This document shows positions 52,699 to 63,700 of a stretch of DNA of 64,000 nucleotides, one piece after another; positions within the stretch are counted from its first letter, which is position 1; the number at the start of each line of letters is the position of its first letter. Below the pieces are notes generated by a model that was not told the DNA's origin, did not search any database, and saw only the letters and a program-made list of their open reading frames with translations. Source of the DNA: Blepharisma japonicum (taxonomy: Eukaryota; Ciliophora; Heterotrichea; Heterotrichida; Blepharismidae); assembly GCA_949751835.1 (NCBI GenBank), contig CATKHK010000028.1:186001-250000 (forward strand), read 5' to 3'. The position numbers and the translations under genes are program-made.

Positions 52699-54162
52699 AT
52701 GTTATCAAGACTTTGTCAGTCTGCTAGACGATTGACCTTCAGGAGCTTTAGCACAGCAGGAGTAGCATCAGAAGAGCCTAATTTCTTAGAAATGGTGAAC
52801 ATTAACTACGATAGGGCTTGCCAACACCTTGATATTGACCCAGCTGTATTAGAACTTATCAAACGTTGTGACTCGTCGTTAACAATGACAATCCCATTAA
52901 GAAGAGATGACGGAGCTGTTGAATATTTCACAGCCTATAGAGCTCAGCACTCCAGACATCGTACCCCAACCAAAGGAGGCACCAGGTATGCCCCAGATGT
53001 CGATCTTGTCGAAGTGACTGCATTGGCGTTCTTGATGACCTTGAAGTGTGCCTGTGTCAACTTGCCTTTTGGAGGTGGAAAGGGCGGAATCAAGCTCGAC
53101 CCGAAAAGCTTAAGTGTGGGAGAATTGGAAAGACTGACTAGAAGATATGCAATTGAGCTGGCGAAGAAAGGATTTTTAAATCCAGCCACAGATGTGCCAG
53201 GACCTGACCTTGGAACTGGAGAAAAAGAAATGGCTTGGATGATGGAAGCTTATAGATTTTATAATTATGACAATATATATGCAACTGCAACTACGACTGG
53301 GAAGCCAGTTTCCTTTGGAGGAATCTCAGGAAGAACTGAGTCCACTGGTCTTGGTCTTTATTATTGTCTTAGAGAGTTCCTTAATGATCCTCATTATACA
53401 AACCCAGTAGGCTTAAAAACTGGAATAAAAGACAAGTCCTTGATTGTCCAAGGCTTTGGAAATGTAGGCTACTGGGCTACCAATTTCTTAGAAAAAGATG
53501 GCGCTAAGTTATTAGGTGTTATTGAAAGAGATGGAGCTGTCTATAACGAAAGCGGGATTTCTGTCGATGAAGTCAAGAAATATTTGATTAAAAAAGGTAC
53601 TTTGAAAGGATTCCCTAAAGCCCAGTTCTACGAGGATGTCCAAGACGTATTTAAAAAACCATGCGATGTGCTTATTCCTGCCGCTGTCGAAAGATCAATT
53701 ACAGGTAACAACGCTGTAAACTTCCAATGCAAAATTGTAGCTGAAGGTGGAAATGGCCCTACAACTCCTAGAGGAGAAGATGTTCTAGCTTCAAAAGGCA
53801 TCCTTGTGCTTCCAGATTTATTGATGAACGCTGGAGGTGTGACTGTTTCCTATTTCGAATACGTGAAAAACCTAGGATTTATCAGACCTGGAATGCTTAC
53901 CAGAAAGCTTGAATCCACCACAAATAAATGGATCATCGACAAAGTGATGCAAGGCGACACAAAACCAAGCAAAGGAACAATCAGCAAAATCCTTGACGGC
54001 CCAAGCGAGCAAGATTTAGTGTACTCTGGGCTAGAAGACGTCATGTGTGAAGCTGTTGCTGAAACCAAGAAAACAAGCCAAGAAAAAGGGATTTCTCTGA
54101 GGCTTGCAGCATATACAAATTCCATCAAAAGAATTTATGACTCAATGAAGCTAACTCTTTAG
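52699..54162 (+). CDS. GDH: Glutamate dehydrogenase, mitochondrial
   Basis: 487 residues, ATG to TAG, with no internal TGA. Interconverts glutamate and 2-oxoglutarate plus ammonia. The Arg/Ser-rich N-terminus (MLSRLCQSARRLTFRSF) is a mitochondrial presequence. Motifs: LKCACVNLPFGGGKGGIKLD (catalytic Lys region), DVPGPDLGTGEKEMAWM, GISGRTESTGLGLYYCLREF, the Rossmann VQGFGNVGYWATNFL, and VAEGGNGPTTPRGEDVL with PDLLMNAGGVTVSYFEY. Length and order match animal/bacterial hexameric GDH; the mammalian regulatory antenna appears absent or short. Codon use is less AT-rich than its neighbours, fitting high expression. Confidence 0.96.
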   Translation: MLSRLCQSARRLTFRSFSTAGVASEEPNFLEMVNINYDRACQHLDIDPAVLELIKRCDSSLTMTIPLRRDDGAVEYFTAYRAQHSRHRTPTKGGTRYAPDVDLVEVTALAFLMTLKCACVNLPFGGGKGGIKLDPKSLSVGELERLTRRYAIELAKKGFLNPATDVPGPDLGTGEKEMAWMMEAYRFYNYDNIYATATTTGKPVSFGGISGRTESTGLGLYYCLREFLNDPHYTNPVGLKTGIKDKSLIVQGFGNVGYWATNFLEKDGAKLLGVIERDGAVYNESGISVDEVKKYLIKKGTLKGFPKAQFYEDVQDVFKKPCDVLIPAAVERSITGNNAVNFQCKIVAEGGNGPTTPRGEDVLASKGILVLPDLLMNAGGVTVSYFEYVKNLGFIRPGMLTRKLESTTNKWIIDKVMQGDTKPSKGTISKILDGPSEQDLVYSGLEDVMCEAVAETKKTSQEKGISLRLAAYTNSIKRIYDSMKLTL

Positions 54163-54214
54163 ATTGATTATTCTTTAATTTAGATAGAAAAATTGCTATT
54201 CTTCTCATTTTTAA

Positions 54215-56257
54215 ATGGAAGATTCCCCTAGGCTTACAGAAGAAAGGAGGAAAGAAATCCTCGAAAACCTTAGAAAAGAAAGGGAAAAAAGGAGAGAGAT
54301 GATGACTAAAGGAGAAAATATTGAAGGATCATATAATAATACTCCGCAGTCTTCAAATAAAAGTGTAGGCACTTCTTTAAGAAGCGAAACTTTAAATAAA
54401 CTGCTGCAAGAAAGAAGGGAAACGATGGAACAAGGACAGAATTTGCTTGATTGGACTAAGCAAAAACTGCAGGAAAATGTTAGAGAAGAAAAAGATTATA
54501 GGAACTATTTAAGCGGAAGTGGGTCAGAGTGCCCAACTCCTCGAAAAAAACCAGCACCGATTATAAGCTCTCCTAGGTCAGAAATCAGCTTAAAAAAAGA
54601 AACCCCTAAAAGCAAAGCTAAAGAAATACCTAACAAAGCAGAAAAACCTGAGCCAGCTAAACCTCCAACAAAACGAAAAGTACCAAATCCAAGACCTTCA
54701 AGTGTGCCTCCTCGTAAGAACCTAGAAAAGCCTAAACCTCCATCTCAGCCTACATATAATCAAGAATGTACTTTTAAACCTAAAATAAACCCCCTCCCAC
54801 AATCCAAAGAATTAAATTATAACAAGCCAAAATCCCAAGATTTTGATTCTCGAATTGATGAGCTTTCCAAGCCAAAAAGTGAAACTATTAAAAAGCGAGA
54901 AAAAGAACGACTCGCAAAAGAAAAAGAAGCTGAAGAATCCTGTCCATTTAAGCCACAAATTTCGCCATATCCTATGAAGCGGCAAGATGAGCCTGTTGAA
55001 GAAAGGCTAATTAAGCTAGGAGAAGAAAGGGCTAAATCAAGGGAAAAATTGCTTCGAGAAAAAGAAATGAATGAAATGATAACACATAGTTTTACACCAA
55101 AAATAAGCTCAGAGTCAGAAAAAATAGCAAAAAAGAAGCCGCCTATTTATAAAAGGATTCTTGAAATTCAAAAAGAGAAAAATAATGAAATGGAGAAGCT
55201 TAGGCTTGAAAATGAAAAAGGATCAGAGATGGCGTTTCAGCCAAGAATAAATCCGAAATCTGAAAGAATTGCAGAGTATAAAAAAAGGCTTGAAGAGCAA
55301 GGAGAAGTTCTTAGAAAAACTCGGTCAATAGACGAATATAGAAAAGAAGAAAGCGAAAAATACACTTTTTCTCCCAAAATTTCAGCACGGACTAATGGAA
55401 AAGGATTCGAAGAGTTTTTAGAAAGACAAGAAGAGTTTAAATTAAAAATAAAAGAAAAAACTCAGCAGAATATCACAAAATGGCAAAACGACGAATATAC
55501 ATTTGCTCCTAACATAAACCCATCTTCAAGGCAGATGGCCCAAAATATAGACAAGTCGTATGATGATAAGCTTGATAGGATAGGAAAAGATGAGCATGAA
55601 CGAAGAGAAAACAAAAAAGCTATGATCCAGCAAGAATACTATTCTAAATTCACTTATGAACCTCAAATAAATCAGCTCTCAAAAGCATTAGGAAGAGCTG
55701 TGTCGCTAGAGGAACTTGCTTATGATGAAGAAGGTAAAACCAAAAAGAGATTGCTTGCTGGTGCTCTTACTGCAGAAAAAGAACAAGCCTGCACATTTAA
55801 GCCTGAGATTAATAAAAATAAATATACTGGAATTCGCAGCAAATACACCGACCCTGAAAATGTACTAGATAACATTCATGAAGAACTAAACAAGAAAAAC
55901 GAAAAAATCGAAGCCCATCGTAGCATAAAAGATTCAGAGGAGCTTAAAGACTGCACGTTTAAGCCACAAATAAACACCTCAAAGCCACAAACTGCCAAGC
56001 CAATAGTGGTTTCAGGCCTGGACAGGTTTTTAGAGCTAAAAGAACTCAAAAAAAGATATGATGACGAAAAAAAAGAAAGAGAAGAAAAAGTGTTTGGGCT
56101 GAAAAATAAGAATAATTGGGACAATTTCTATACAGTTCCTCAGCCTTTTAATTTGACAACTGCAAATAAAGAGGAAAATCTCAAAAAACTGAAACAGGAG
56201 CGATTAGAAGAAGAAATGAGGGAATGCACTTTTAAGCCAAATACAATGGAATCGTAA
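54215..56257 (+). CDS. TFxPxI-repeat charged protein (cytoskeletal type)
   Basis: 680 residues, ATG to TAA, extremely rich in Lys/Glu. Ten copies of a short motif recur about every 40-70 residues: CTFKPKINP, CPFKPQISP, SFTPKISSE, AFQPRINPK, TFSPKISAR, TFAPNINPS, TYEPQINQL, CTFKPEINK, CTFKPQINT, CTFKPNTME. Charged helices separate them. A Pro-rich basic segment lies near 105-180. Such repeats occur in protist axonemal and cortical proteins, so a microtubule-associated role is plausible; that is inference. It follows GDH by 52 bp on the same strand. Confidence 0.85.
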   Translation: MEDSPRLTEERRKEILENLRKEREKRREMMTKGENIEGSYNNTPQSSNKSVGTSLRSETLNKLLQERRETMEQGQNLLDWTKQKLQENVREEKDYRNYLSGSGSECPTPRKKPAPIISSPRSEISLKKETPKSKAKEIPNKAEKPEPAKPPTKRKVPNPRPSSVPPRKNLEKPKPPSQPTYNQECTFKPKINPLPQSKELNYNKPKSQDFDSRIDELSKPKSETIKKREKERLAKEKEAEESCPFKPQISPYPMKRQDEPVEERLIKLGEERAKSREKLLREKEMNEMITHSFTPKISSESEKIAKKKPPIYKRILEIQKEKNNEMEKLRLENEKGSEMAFQPRINPKSERIAEYKKRLEEQGEVLRKTRSIDEYRKEESEKYTFSPKISARTNGKGFEEFLERQEEFKLKIKEKTQQNITKWQNDEYTFAPNINPSSRQMAQNIDKSYDDKLDRIGKDEHERRENKKAMIQQEYYSKFTYEPQINQLSKALGRAVSLEELAYDEEGKTKKRLLAGALTAEKEQACTFKPEINKNKYTGIRSKYTDPENVLDNIHEELNKKNEKIEAHRSIKDSEELKDCTFKPQINTSKPQTAKPIVVSGLDRFLELKELKKRYDDEKKEREEKVFGLKNKNNWDNFYTVPQPFNLTTANKEENLKKLKQERLEEEMRECTFKPNTMES

Positions 56258-56376
56258 TAAATATTTAGAAAAAACCTTCAAGCTATCAGTAGGATTCTGG
56301 GAGACAGCTTTTTACATTTAAAAGTCTGATAAAATAGTTAATTTTATTATAACTTTCGCCTAACTTTATTAGAAAT

Positions 56377-56991
56377 TTAACTTATTTGAAGCCATGAATC
56401 ATCATCCAGCAGCTCTAAAACATCTTGCTCAAACGTTCTAGGTGGATTTCGCTTATACTCCAGTGCTTTCCTACAGCAGGTTTCAAAAATCCTAACTACA
56501 TTGGTCCCATCAGCTGCTGAAACAAAGAAAAATTCCAGTCCATGTGTTTCTGCGAACTTGAAATTTCTTTTCGTCACTTCTAAATCCACATCAATTTTGT
56601 TAGCTAATAGAATGCAGGGAATATTAGGACAGAACGTCCTCATTTCTTTATACCAAACTTTTAAATGGTCATATGTAATCTTGCGTGTAACATCAAATAC
56701 AAGAATACAGGCATGTGCGCCAAAGTAATAAGAAGAGTGCAGCCTATTGAAACAGTCTTGGCCTGCTGTGTCCCATATGTCGACTTTGAGAGCGTCTCCA
56801 TCCAGTACAGTGTTATATCGAAACATTGTAAGTGCAAATGTGGAAAGTTGACGTTCCTCATAATCATCGATGAGGAACCTTTCTACAAGCTTGCTTTTGC
56901 CAACTGCGGAGTCGCCTAAGAGAATGATTTTTATGTCAGCGTTTGGAAGTTCGGCAGCTTCTTTGGCTTTTCGTTCGATTTCTGGATCCAT
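56377..56991 (-). CDS. RABL2: RABL2-like small GTPase
   Basis: 204 residues, ATG to TAA. G-motifs: GDSAVGKSKLVERFL (P-loop), LSTFALTMF (switch I), WDTAGQDCF (switch II; usually GQE), NKID, and VSAADGTNVV. RABL2 signatures are QLSTFALT, AHACILVFDVTRKITYDHL and SAADGTNVVRIF. There is no C-terminal prenylation Cys, as in RABL2. RABL2 works with IFT-B at the ciliary base to start intraflagellar transport. Confidence 0.92.
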   Translation of the reverse strand: MDPEIERKAKEAAELPNADIKIILLGDSAVGKSKLVERFLIDDYEERQLSTFALTMFRYNTVLDGDALKVDIWDTAGQDCFNRLHSSYYFGAHACILVFDVTRKITYDHLKVWYKEMRTFCPNIPCILLANKIDVDLEVTKRNFKFAETHGLEFFFVSAADGTNVVRIFETCCRKALEYKRNPPRTFEQDVLELLDDDSWLQIS

Positions 56992-57151
56992 TTATGAATC
57001 TCGTTAAATAAAATTAGAAAATAATTTAAAAATTTAAGAGTTGTGAGCTTTGAAAATCTTTTATGATAATAAATAACTAATTCTGCTTTAATTTAATAGT
57101 TTATTGTAAAAAAGCCACTTGATTCATATAAATTGTATTCGAAATTTTAAA

Positions 57152-59179
57152 ATGGATCCTTTCAAATCAAGAGTATATGACGATAAAAAGTCTCTGGATC
57201 GTGATTTTGCTCCTTATCTCAAAGGAGTTGGAGGTGTTCACTTTCGAACAGCAGAAGATGATGATTTAGAAAGGCAAGCATTAGCTGATATTGAAAAATT
57301 AAAACAAGAATTAGACCCAGAAGAGCCTTCACAAGTTGAGTATAAAAGGTCGATCCAAACACCGATGAACCCTCCAAAGTATATTGCTCCTCAGAGTGCA
57401 GGTACTCCAAGTGAAGAAAATGTTCTAGGAACATTGCAGACTAGAAATAGCAGAAGGAAAAGGACTGTAGGCGCTGAAAATTCCAGACCTGCTACAATGC
57501 CAGCTGCTAAGTCTATTATGAAAGCTCCAAGTGAGACTAAAACGATAGTGACTCAATCCACTGGGTTTGAAACAAGACCTTTTACGTCTTTTACTACTGA
57601 CGAATCTAAAATATCGAAAACTAAAGATGAAGAAGAAGTTAAATCTCCTGAGCAATTACGAATGAAACTACTTGAAACACAGCTTGCGAATTTATTAGCA
57701 CAGAAAGAAAGAATGATTTCAGAACAAAAAGCAAGATTTGATAATCAACTGCAACAAGAAAAACAAATTCTTACTCGTGATTATGAAGGAAGCGTAAATC
57801 AATTAAAAGAATGGTTTGATTCTAAAAAGAGCTTGCTGGAATCAGCAAGAAGGCAGCAAGAAAAAATAGCTAGCCTATCTCAAACCTTATCAAAAAATGT
57901 TCAAACAGTTTCCAGCTTAAACCAACAATTTTCAAGAGACAAAAATTACTCAGAAAATTTGAAAGAGCAAGAACTCATTGCAAAAGAAAAATCATTAGAA
58001 CTTAGAGAAAGCAGATTGACTTCACAAGTTCAAATTTTAGACCAAGATAAACAAAAATTCGCAAATAAAGTAAAACTAGCTGAAGAGATTGAAGCACAGA
58101 AAAGAAACTCCATTTACCAAGATAAGCTGCACTTGAGACACGAGCTTGATAAATTAGAAAAATATCAAGAAGAGTTAAAAGCTCAAGAAAGAAAAGAAAG
58201 AAAGAACCTTGCGGTAGAAAAGCACCAATTATCATTATATAAAGACCAAATTGAAAGAGAAGAAAAAGAAATGTGGGCAGATATAGAAGAAAGAGAAAAA
58301 AAATTAGTAGAAAAAGAAGACACAATAGAAAACGAAAAAAATGAAGCTATTTTTCAAATTCAACAAGAAAAAGGTGCAATTGCTGCTCAAATGAACTCAA
58401 TTGAAAATTTTAAAAAAAATATAACCGCAATGAATGCAGAGCTTGAAAGAAGAACAAAATATATTGAAGAAAGATGAAAAGACATTAAAATAGAACTTGA
58501 ATATATCAACAAAGAAAGCGAACAGCTAGAAAGAGAACGCGAAAAATATGAAAAAGAAGCACAAAAGGTCCACCAAATGTCTGTAGAAATAAGCCAACAA
58601 ACTGAGCTCATTGTAGCAACCAGAAAAGATATAGACACACAAAAAAATGAATTAGAAAAAAAGAAACAAGAAGCACTTACATTAATGGCTGCTTCTAAAA
58701 GCGAAAAATTAAAAATTGACCAGAAAACCAGAGAATTAATAAACAGGATGAAAACTTTTGAGTGCTTAAGGACTTTAGATATTACTGAAGTAGAAATCCC
58801 TAAAATGGAAAGTATCGACATTGATTCAATTAAAGTTCCTAAAGTAACTCGTCAAAACCGATCAAAATCTGTAACCCCTGCAACAAGAAAATTCAATTCA
58901 CAAGAGTTTTTAAAGGAACTTGAACCTTATAACAAAGCTCGAGAGGAGTTCCAAAATTATCTTACAATAGAAAACAGTGTATTGCTTAACAGTAAGTTGG
59001 CTTGCGAAACTGGAATAACAAAGAGTATGATAGGATCCTCAAGGCATGTATTTTCAGATGCATCGAATTCTTTTTTTGGGCAGTCATCTTATTTTAGTGC
59101 AGGAAGCTTTGCTAAGCCTATTGACAGTATTCGAAAATCAAGGAATTTTGAAAGTTTTTCTTCCAATAATCCACTTTAA
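57152..59179 (+). CDS. Long coiled-coil protein, possibly FBF1-like
   Basis: 675 codons from ATG 57152 to TAA, joined across TGA-Trp at 58475 (YIEERWKDIKIELEY). The head (1-160) is polar with TGFETRPFTSFTTDE. A near-continuous coiled coil runs about 165-550 (ETQLANLLAQKERMISEQKA, DYEGSVNQLKEWFDSKKSL). The tail is Ser-rich and basic. The head-plus-coil order is reminiscent of the transition-fibre protein FBF1, but that similarity is weak. An upstream frame from 57119 lacks an ATG. Confidence 0.75.
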
Positions 59180-59213
59180 ACTGAAATTTTGGAATTATTT
59201 AACTTGGTATATA

Positions 59214-59981
59214 TTAAGAATAAACTAAAGTTATTACAGTTAAAAAATTGTGAATCAGCATATACCAAAATGTTTCATTTTTTAATCGCTTTAGCTTCAT
59301 ATTTCTAAGCCTTAAAATTTGGCTAATTAGCCAAGGTAAAAGCAAGAATGTTAATCCTCTTATAGAGCCATAGCTAATTATGTCAATAATAGTATAAAGA
59401 GTTATAAATAAACTCAAAACGACAAAAAGTCTGTAGCAGTCATGCCTTCCCAGCAATACAGCAGTTGTGATTGTTTTGGCTTTAATATCTTCAGAAAAGG
59501 CACAAAGCTCAGAGATAATTTTTCAGTTTTGATATAGCAAATGTGAAGGAATCATATCTAGAAATAATTTAAATGAGATTTCGCCTGTAATTGTTATAGA
59601 ATTTAGCTCAATGAGCAGAAATCCATGTGTAAATAATCTTAAAAGTCCGCCATATCCTTTATTTTCTAAATTTATTTCTGGAATGTATTGCAAGGCGATT
59701 AATGATAGCAATAGAAGTGAAAATGTTGCAAATAGCCAAAAAGATTCAACTTGTGTAGCTGTAATAATTGCTATTATAATGCAAAAGGCAAATCCAAATG
59801 CCCCATAATATCATCTAGATGCTTTATTATTCCCGATCTTTAAGCATCCAATTGAAACGTGCAGAATGAAAATAAAAAGTACTCATATTTTTCTGCAGTA
59901 AAGCTGAAGATGTGCATAGCTGTAAAGAGAGCATAAGAAATATTGGATCAAAAAAATTGCAGCATCATCTATTGCTATCAT
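59214..59981 (-). CDS. Multi-span membrane protein with UbiA-like second motif
   Basis: A 255-codon frame from ATG at 59979-59981, joined across several TGA-Trp codons. Seven or eight hydrophobic segments. The stretch SEDIKAKTITTAVLLGR near residue 160 resembles the second Asp-rich motif plus T..VLLG of UbiA prenyltransferases. The first NDxxD motif expected near the N-terminus is not seen, so it may be an inactive, divergent or unrelated membrane protein. Convergent with the coiled-coil gene, 34 bp apart. Confidence 0.55.
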
Positions 59982-60211
59982 TAACTAATTTATATCAGAA
60001 GTAAAAATGGGATTAAATGTAAAATGTAAGACTTGCGGTAAGTATGGTTTAACCCTAAATTTGAAGCTATTAAGCATTGGTTTCTAAGCGTTATAATAGG
60101 AATTTTAATTAGAATGAAATATAAGTCAATAAACACAATACTTAAATATAATTTTTTTTATCAATATCATGATTAATTGGGATAAGGATTATCGCTTAAG
60201 GATTGTGAACA
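59982..60211. other. Intergenic
   Basis: A short stretch. A 26-residue ATG frame at 60007-60087 (MGLNVKCKTCGKYGLTLN) has an acylation-like start and a CxxC, but is too short to call. It could be an uORF or noise. Confidence 0.4.
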
Positions 60212-60680
60212 TTAGCGATCAAGGCTTCTAAGAGCCAATCCAGATGCTAGATCTTTCTTCCATCAAGCGATAACTTCATTTTCTGCTCTTTCTCTCATCG
60301 AATCAGCTTACCATCTGTATGAGAGAAGTCTTTCTCCTTCTGGGTTGAGAAATTCGTCCAGTTTGCTATCTTTCCTCTTGAACTTCATAGCATTATGGTA
60401 AGTCAGTAGGTTCAGAATAATCGCTCAAGTAAAATTTCAGCCTTTCTAGTAAACAAAATCCACATCAATAACACTCTAGTACATTCCCCGGGCTGTAATT
60501 TTACAATTGATGAAGTAAGCATTTTTAGGTCCCAAGTTGTTCTTGAGCTTTGGATGCAAGAGATAAAAAGTTCTTAATGGCTGCTAATCTTTAAATAAAA
60601 AGGTGCCATATTACAACAATCTCCTCATCGCTTATATATTCAAATACAAAATTCCATTTTCATCCTAACCTTATCTCTTC
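60212..60680 (-). pseudogene. Decayed protein-coding gene with nonsense codons
   Basis: On the minus strand one frame reads like a normal protein, with TGA-Trp in natural places (KGWNFTWAIILNLLTYHNAM; NEVIAWWKKDLASGLALRSL), but is interrupted by TAG at 60584-60586, 60476-60478 and 60446-60448 and TAA at 60308-60310, before a TAA at 60212-60214. A likely frameshift near 60590 separates a further open piece (WNFVFEYISDEEIVVIW). None of the stops is removable by a 15- or 16-nt GT..AG intron. The family is not recognised. Alternatives: stop readthrough, or unusual splicing. Confidence 0.55.
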
Positions 60681-60766
60681 TTACGACTCCTATCACTCTT
60701 AAAAATCCCTAAATTTCCAACTCTATTAATCAATCTCATCAATAGCCATCGACAGTTATAATAATT

Positions 60767-63700
60767 ATGGAGCCTCCTTCACGCAAGCAGAGAGGAATTT
60801 ACTCTGAAGTATTAGCTCAGCCAGATAAAGATGACCCAACTGACAATATAGTTCAAGAATCAGTCGCTTCAGGCCCAACAGCTCGTTTGACCACCCACCA
60901 AGTTCAGCGTCTTCCCCGGGCTCGAGGTCTTCAAAGGCGAAATCAAAATGACCACGATAAAAGCATAAACGCAGACTCCTCAGGGATTTATTCGAAAAAA
61001 CGCGAAGGCGTCGCTGACCTTGACCCAAAAGTCTTTGAACCTTTTGTCCCCATTCCAGGCCGAACACCTCGTAAGGTTGTGATTGACCGAAAGAAGAAGC
61101 TTTTTGCATCCCTTCGTATTGAAGATTTGTTGAAGGCTGAAGGGGTTGATTATAGCAAACCCATCGTTGCTTGGCTTCCTCTAGAACCTTTTGATGATAG
61201 AGAATTTGACGTCAGGAACCCTGAAGAATGGATTGAGCTGGCCACAAATAATGGGACTTTTGAAGCAGTGCCAGGACTTGGGCTGCAAAAAGATCACAGA
61301 GAGCCTGGAGTTTTCAATTGGAAACAAGTGCTAATCCACTCATATGACGCTGAAAGAGAAGTTTTCTATGGAATATGGGATGATGCATCAAAAATGGCTG
61401 TGGAGCTGCCGAAAATTAATTTATTGATCCTTGCTGAAGACCCATACGTTTTTGCTAAAAGAGTGGCAGCCTCCCACCAGCAGAGAAAGTACGCAGAAAG
61501 CTTGATAAGATACAACTTTTATATCGACAATATGCCAACTGAAGAAATCCACACACTAGATGGAGACCAAAAGGCAAGACTTGTCTATAAAGCTACAAAC
61601 GTAAAAGAGATGAATAAAAATGTGAACCCTGAGAACTCCCCATTAGTTTATGAAGTATGCTTAGATTTCGCAAGGACTATGAATAAAATTATTTTTGATA
61701 AACACATTAATGAAAGCGGAAAAGACTTGATCGCCAGCAATTTAACGCTACCTCCTCCTGAGCCGCCTAAAAACGCGCCTGAATTCGGAATGGTTCAAAT
61801 ACCTAAACATGACTTCCCAGAGCAGTTCAGCAATTTCTGCTTCAATAGTCTTTATATAAAAGAAGAAGTGATTGTTTCTCTTGATAAAATTAAAGAACAA
61901 TGCTTAGGAGTTACCCTGGAAAAAGAAATTTTTAATACAAATTTTACCAAAACAATGAGATTGGAAGAATTCAAGCAGATTGAGTTTGGGGCCATAAGCC
62001 AAGTGGCACTTTATTTGAATGCATGGAAAGATAATATACAGAACATTATCCAAGGCTCTTTTCAAAATGTTGGCAAAGGGTGGTTTAACTTGCACGAAAC
62101 CGCTAAAGAGACTTATGAGTTCGGAAAGCTGAAAAAATACCTGACAATGGTAAAAATAATGATGCAGGACTCTTTATTTACCTTGACCCATAAATCCCTT
62201 CACAAGTTTGTTGATATTTTAGAAAAATTCATCCCCACTGAAGTATCTATTTACTCCCCAAAAGAAGTCCGCAATCTTTTTGAGCTGACAGAAGAGCAGC
62301 TAGCTGTAGACCCTGAATATGCCAGAAATAACCCTCCAATTCCTCTAATTGCTATCGATATTCTCAAAGGAGGAAAAATGTTCTTATACTCTACAGAACC
62401 CAGCCAAGTTATAGAAAAAACCAAACAAGTGTTTGAAGAAGGCCTCGCCAAAATAAAAGACATCCCAACAATGGAAGAAGTAGTCATGGAAAGCTTATTT
62501 AAAAAACAAGGCGGAAAAACACCTTTAAAAGTCCCTGTAATACCTGTAGACCAGCCAACTCCTCCAAAAGACGAAGAAAAGAAAGTCGGCAAGCTGCCTG
62601 ATGAAAACACCTGGGTATGGGATTTGCGAGAAAGAGTAATCAGCTTGATGACAAAGGCAATCCAGCCATTAAACGAGTATATCAAGGTTTACGATAGATT
62701 TGAAAGTGTAATGCAGCTAAGCGCTGATAATTATATAAAAAGCTTAGAAGAAGGAGAAGAAGTCTCAGTTGAAGAGCTAAGAGATGAAATCCTTAAACAC
62801 CAAGACCTTGAGAAAAAACTACTAGAAGAGATCCCTGAAACTGTCAGAGTGTCCTGCTTTGAGGTCCATTGTAAAGAAGTCAGGAATACTTTAGCAGGAA
62901 AACATACTTTATTCGTCAAACAAATCACAGAATTAATAGCCCACCGAGCCAGAGAAAAAAACGCAGCCATGCTCGAAAACTTCAGAAAAATGCACAGAGA
63001 TATTAACAAGCCTCCAAAAGATATAGAAGAGCTTACAGAAATAAAAGACCTAATTGCCAGAGTCCCTATGGAAATAGAAAAGATGAAAATTGATATAGAA
63101 GGTAACATGACCACTTATTCAATACTTGAAAAGTTCCAATATAGATTTACAGTTGATGATATGAATAAGAAATGGGATTTATATGGATACCCTAAGAAAA
63201 CATATGATCTAATAGCTCAAAAAAGTGAAGAGCTTGATAAACAAAAAGAAGTCTTTAAAGAGCATATGGTCACTGAACAGCAAGAATTCAATGAAGCTAT
63301 TGAAGATTTAGAAAATATTGTCAAAACTTTTGTCCAATATACTGATATTAACCAATATAAAGAAACTGCAGAAATGGTGGAAAGAGTCAATAAAAGACTT
63401 GAAGAGTGCATCAATATGGCTAAAACTTATAATCATAGAGAATATTTGTTCGGCTCTGAGACAACTGATTATTCTCAAGTCCATTCGTGTGCTAAAGAAT
63501 TCAAGCCATTTTCAGACCTTTGGCTGACAATTAATAATTGGAATGAAAAGCATGAGCATTGGCTTCATGGAGAATGGGAAACTGTCAGTGGAAGAGAAAT
63601 AGAAGACACAGTAGAAACAGCGACCAAGACAATTTCGCAGGTCCTAAGACATTTTAAAAACAGAGATATCCAAAGCATCTTACCTGTAGTAGAAAAAATC

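Noticed and set aside
60043-60060. TTTAACCCTAAATTTG as a possible internal telomere-like sequence
   Set aside because: A single CCCTAA unit with no tandem copies; expected by chance in AT-rich DNA.
60007-60087. 26-residue ATG frame with MGLN start and a CxxC
   Set aside because: Too short, no supporting exon or family, so not called as a gene.
60765-63414. Several minus-strand ORFs of 63-144 codons
   Set aside because: All are antisense shadows of the dynein heavy chain frame on the plus strand.
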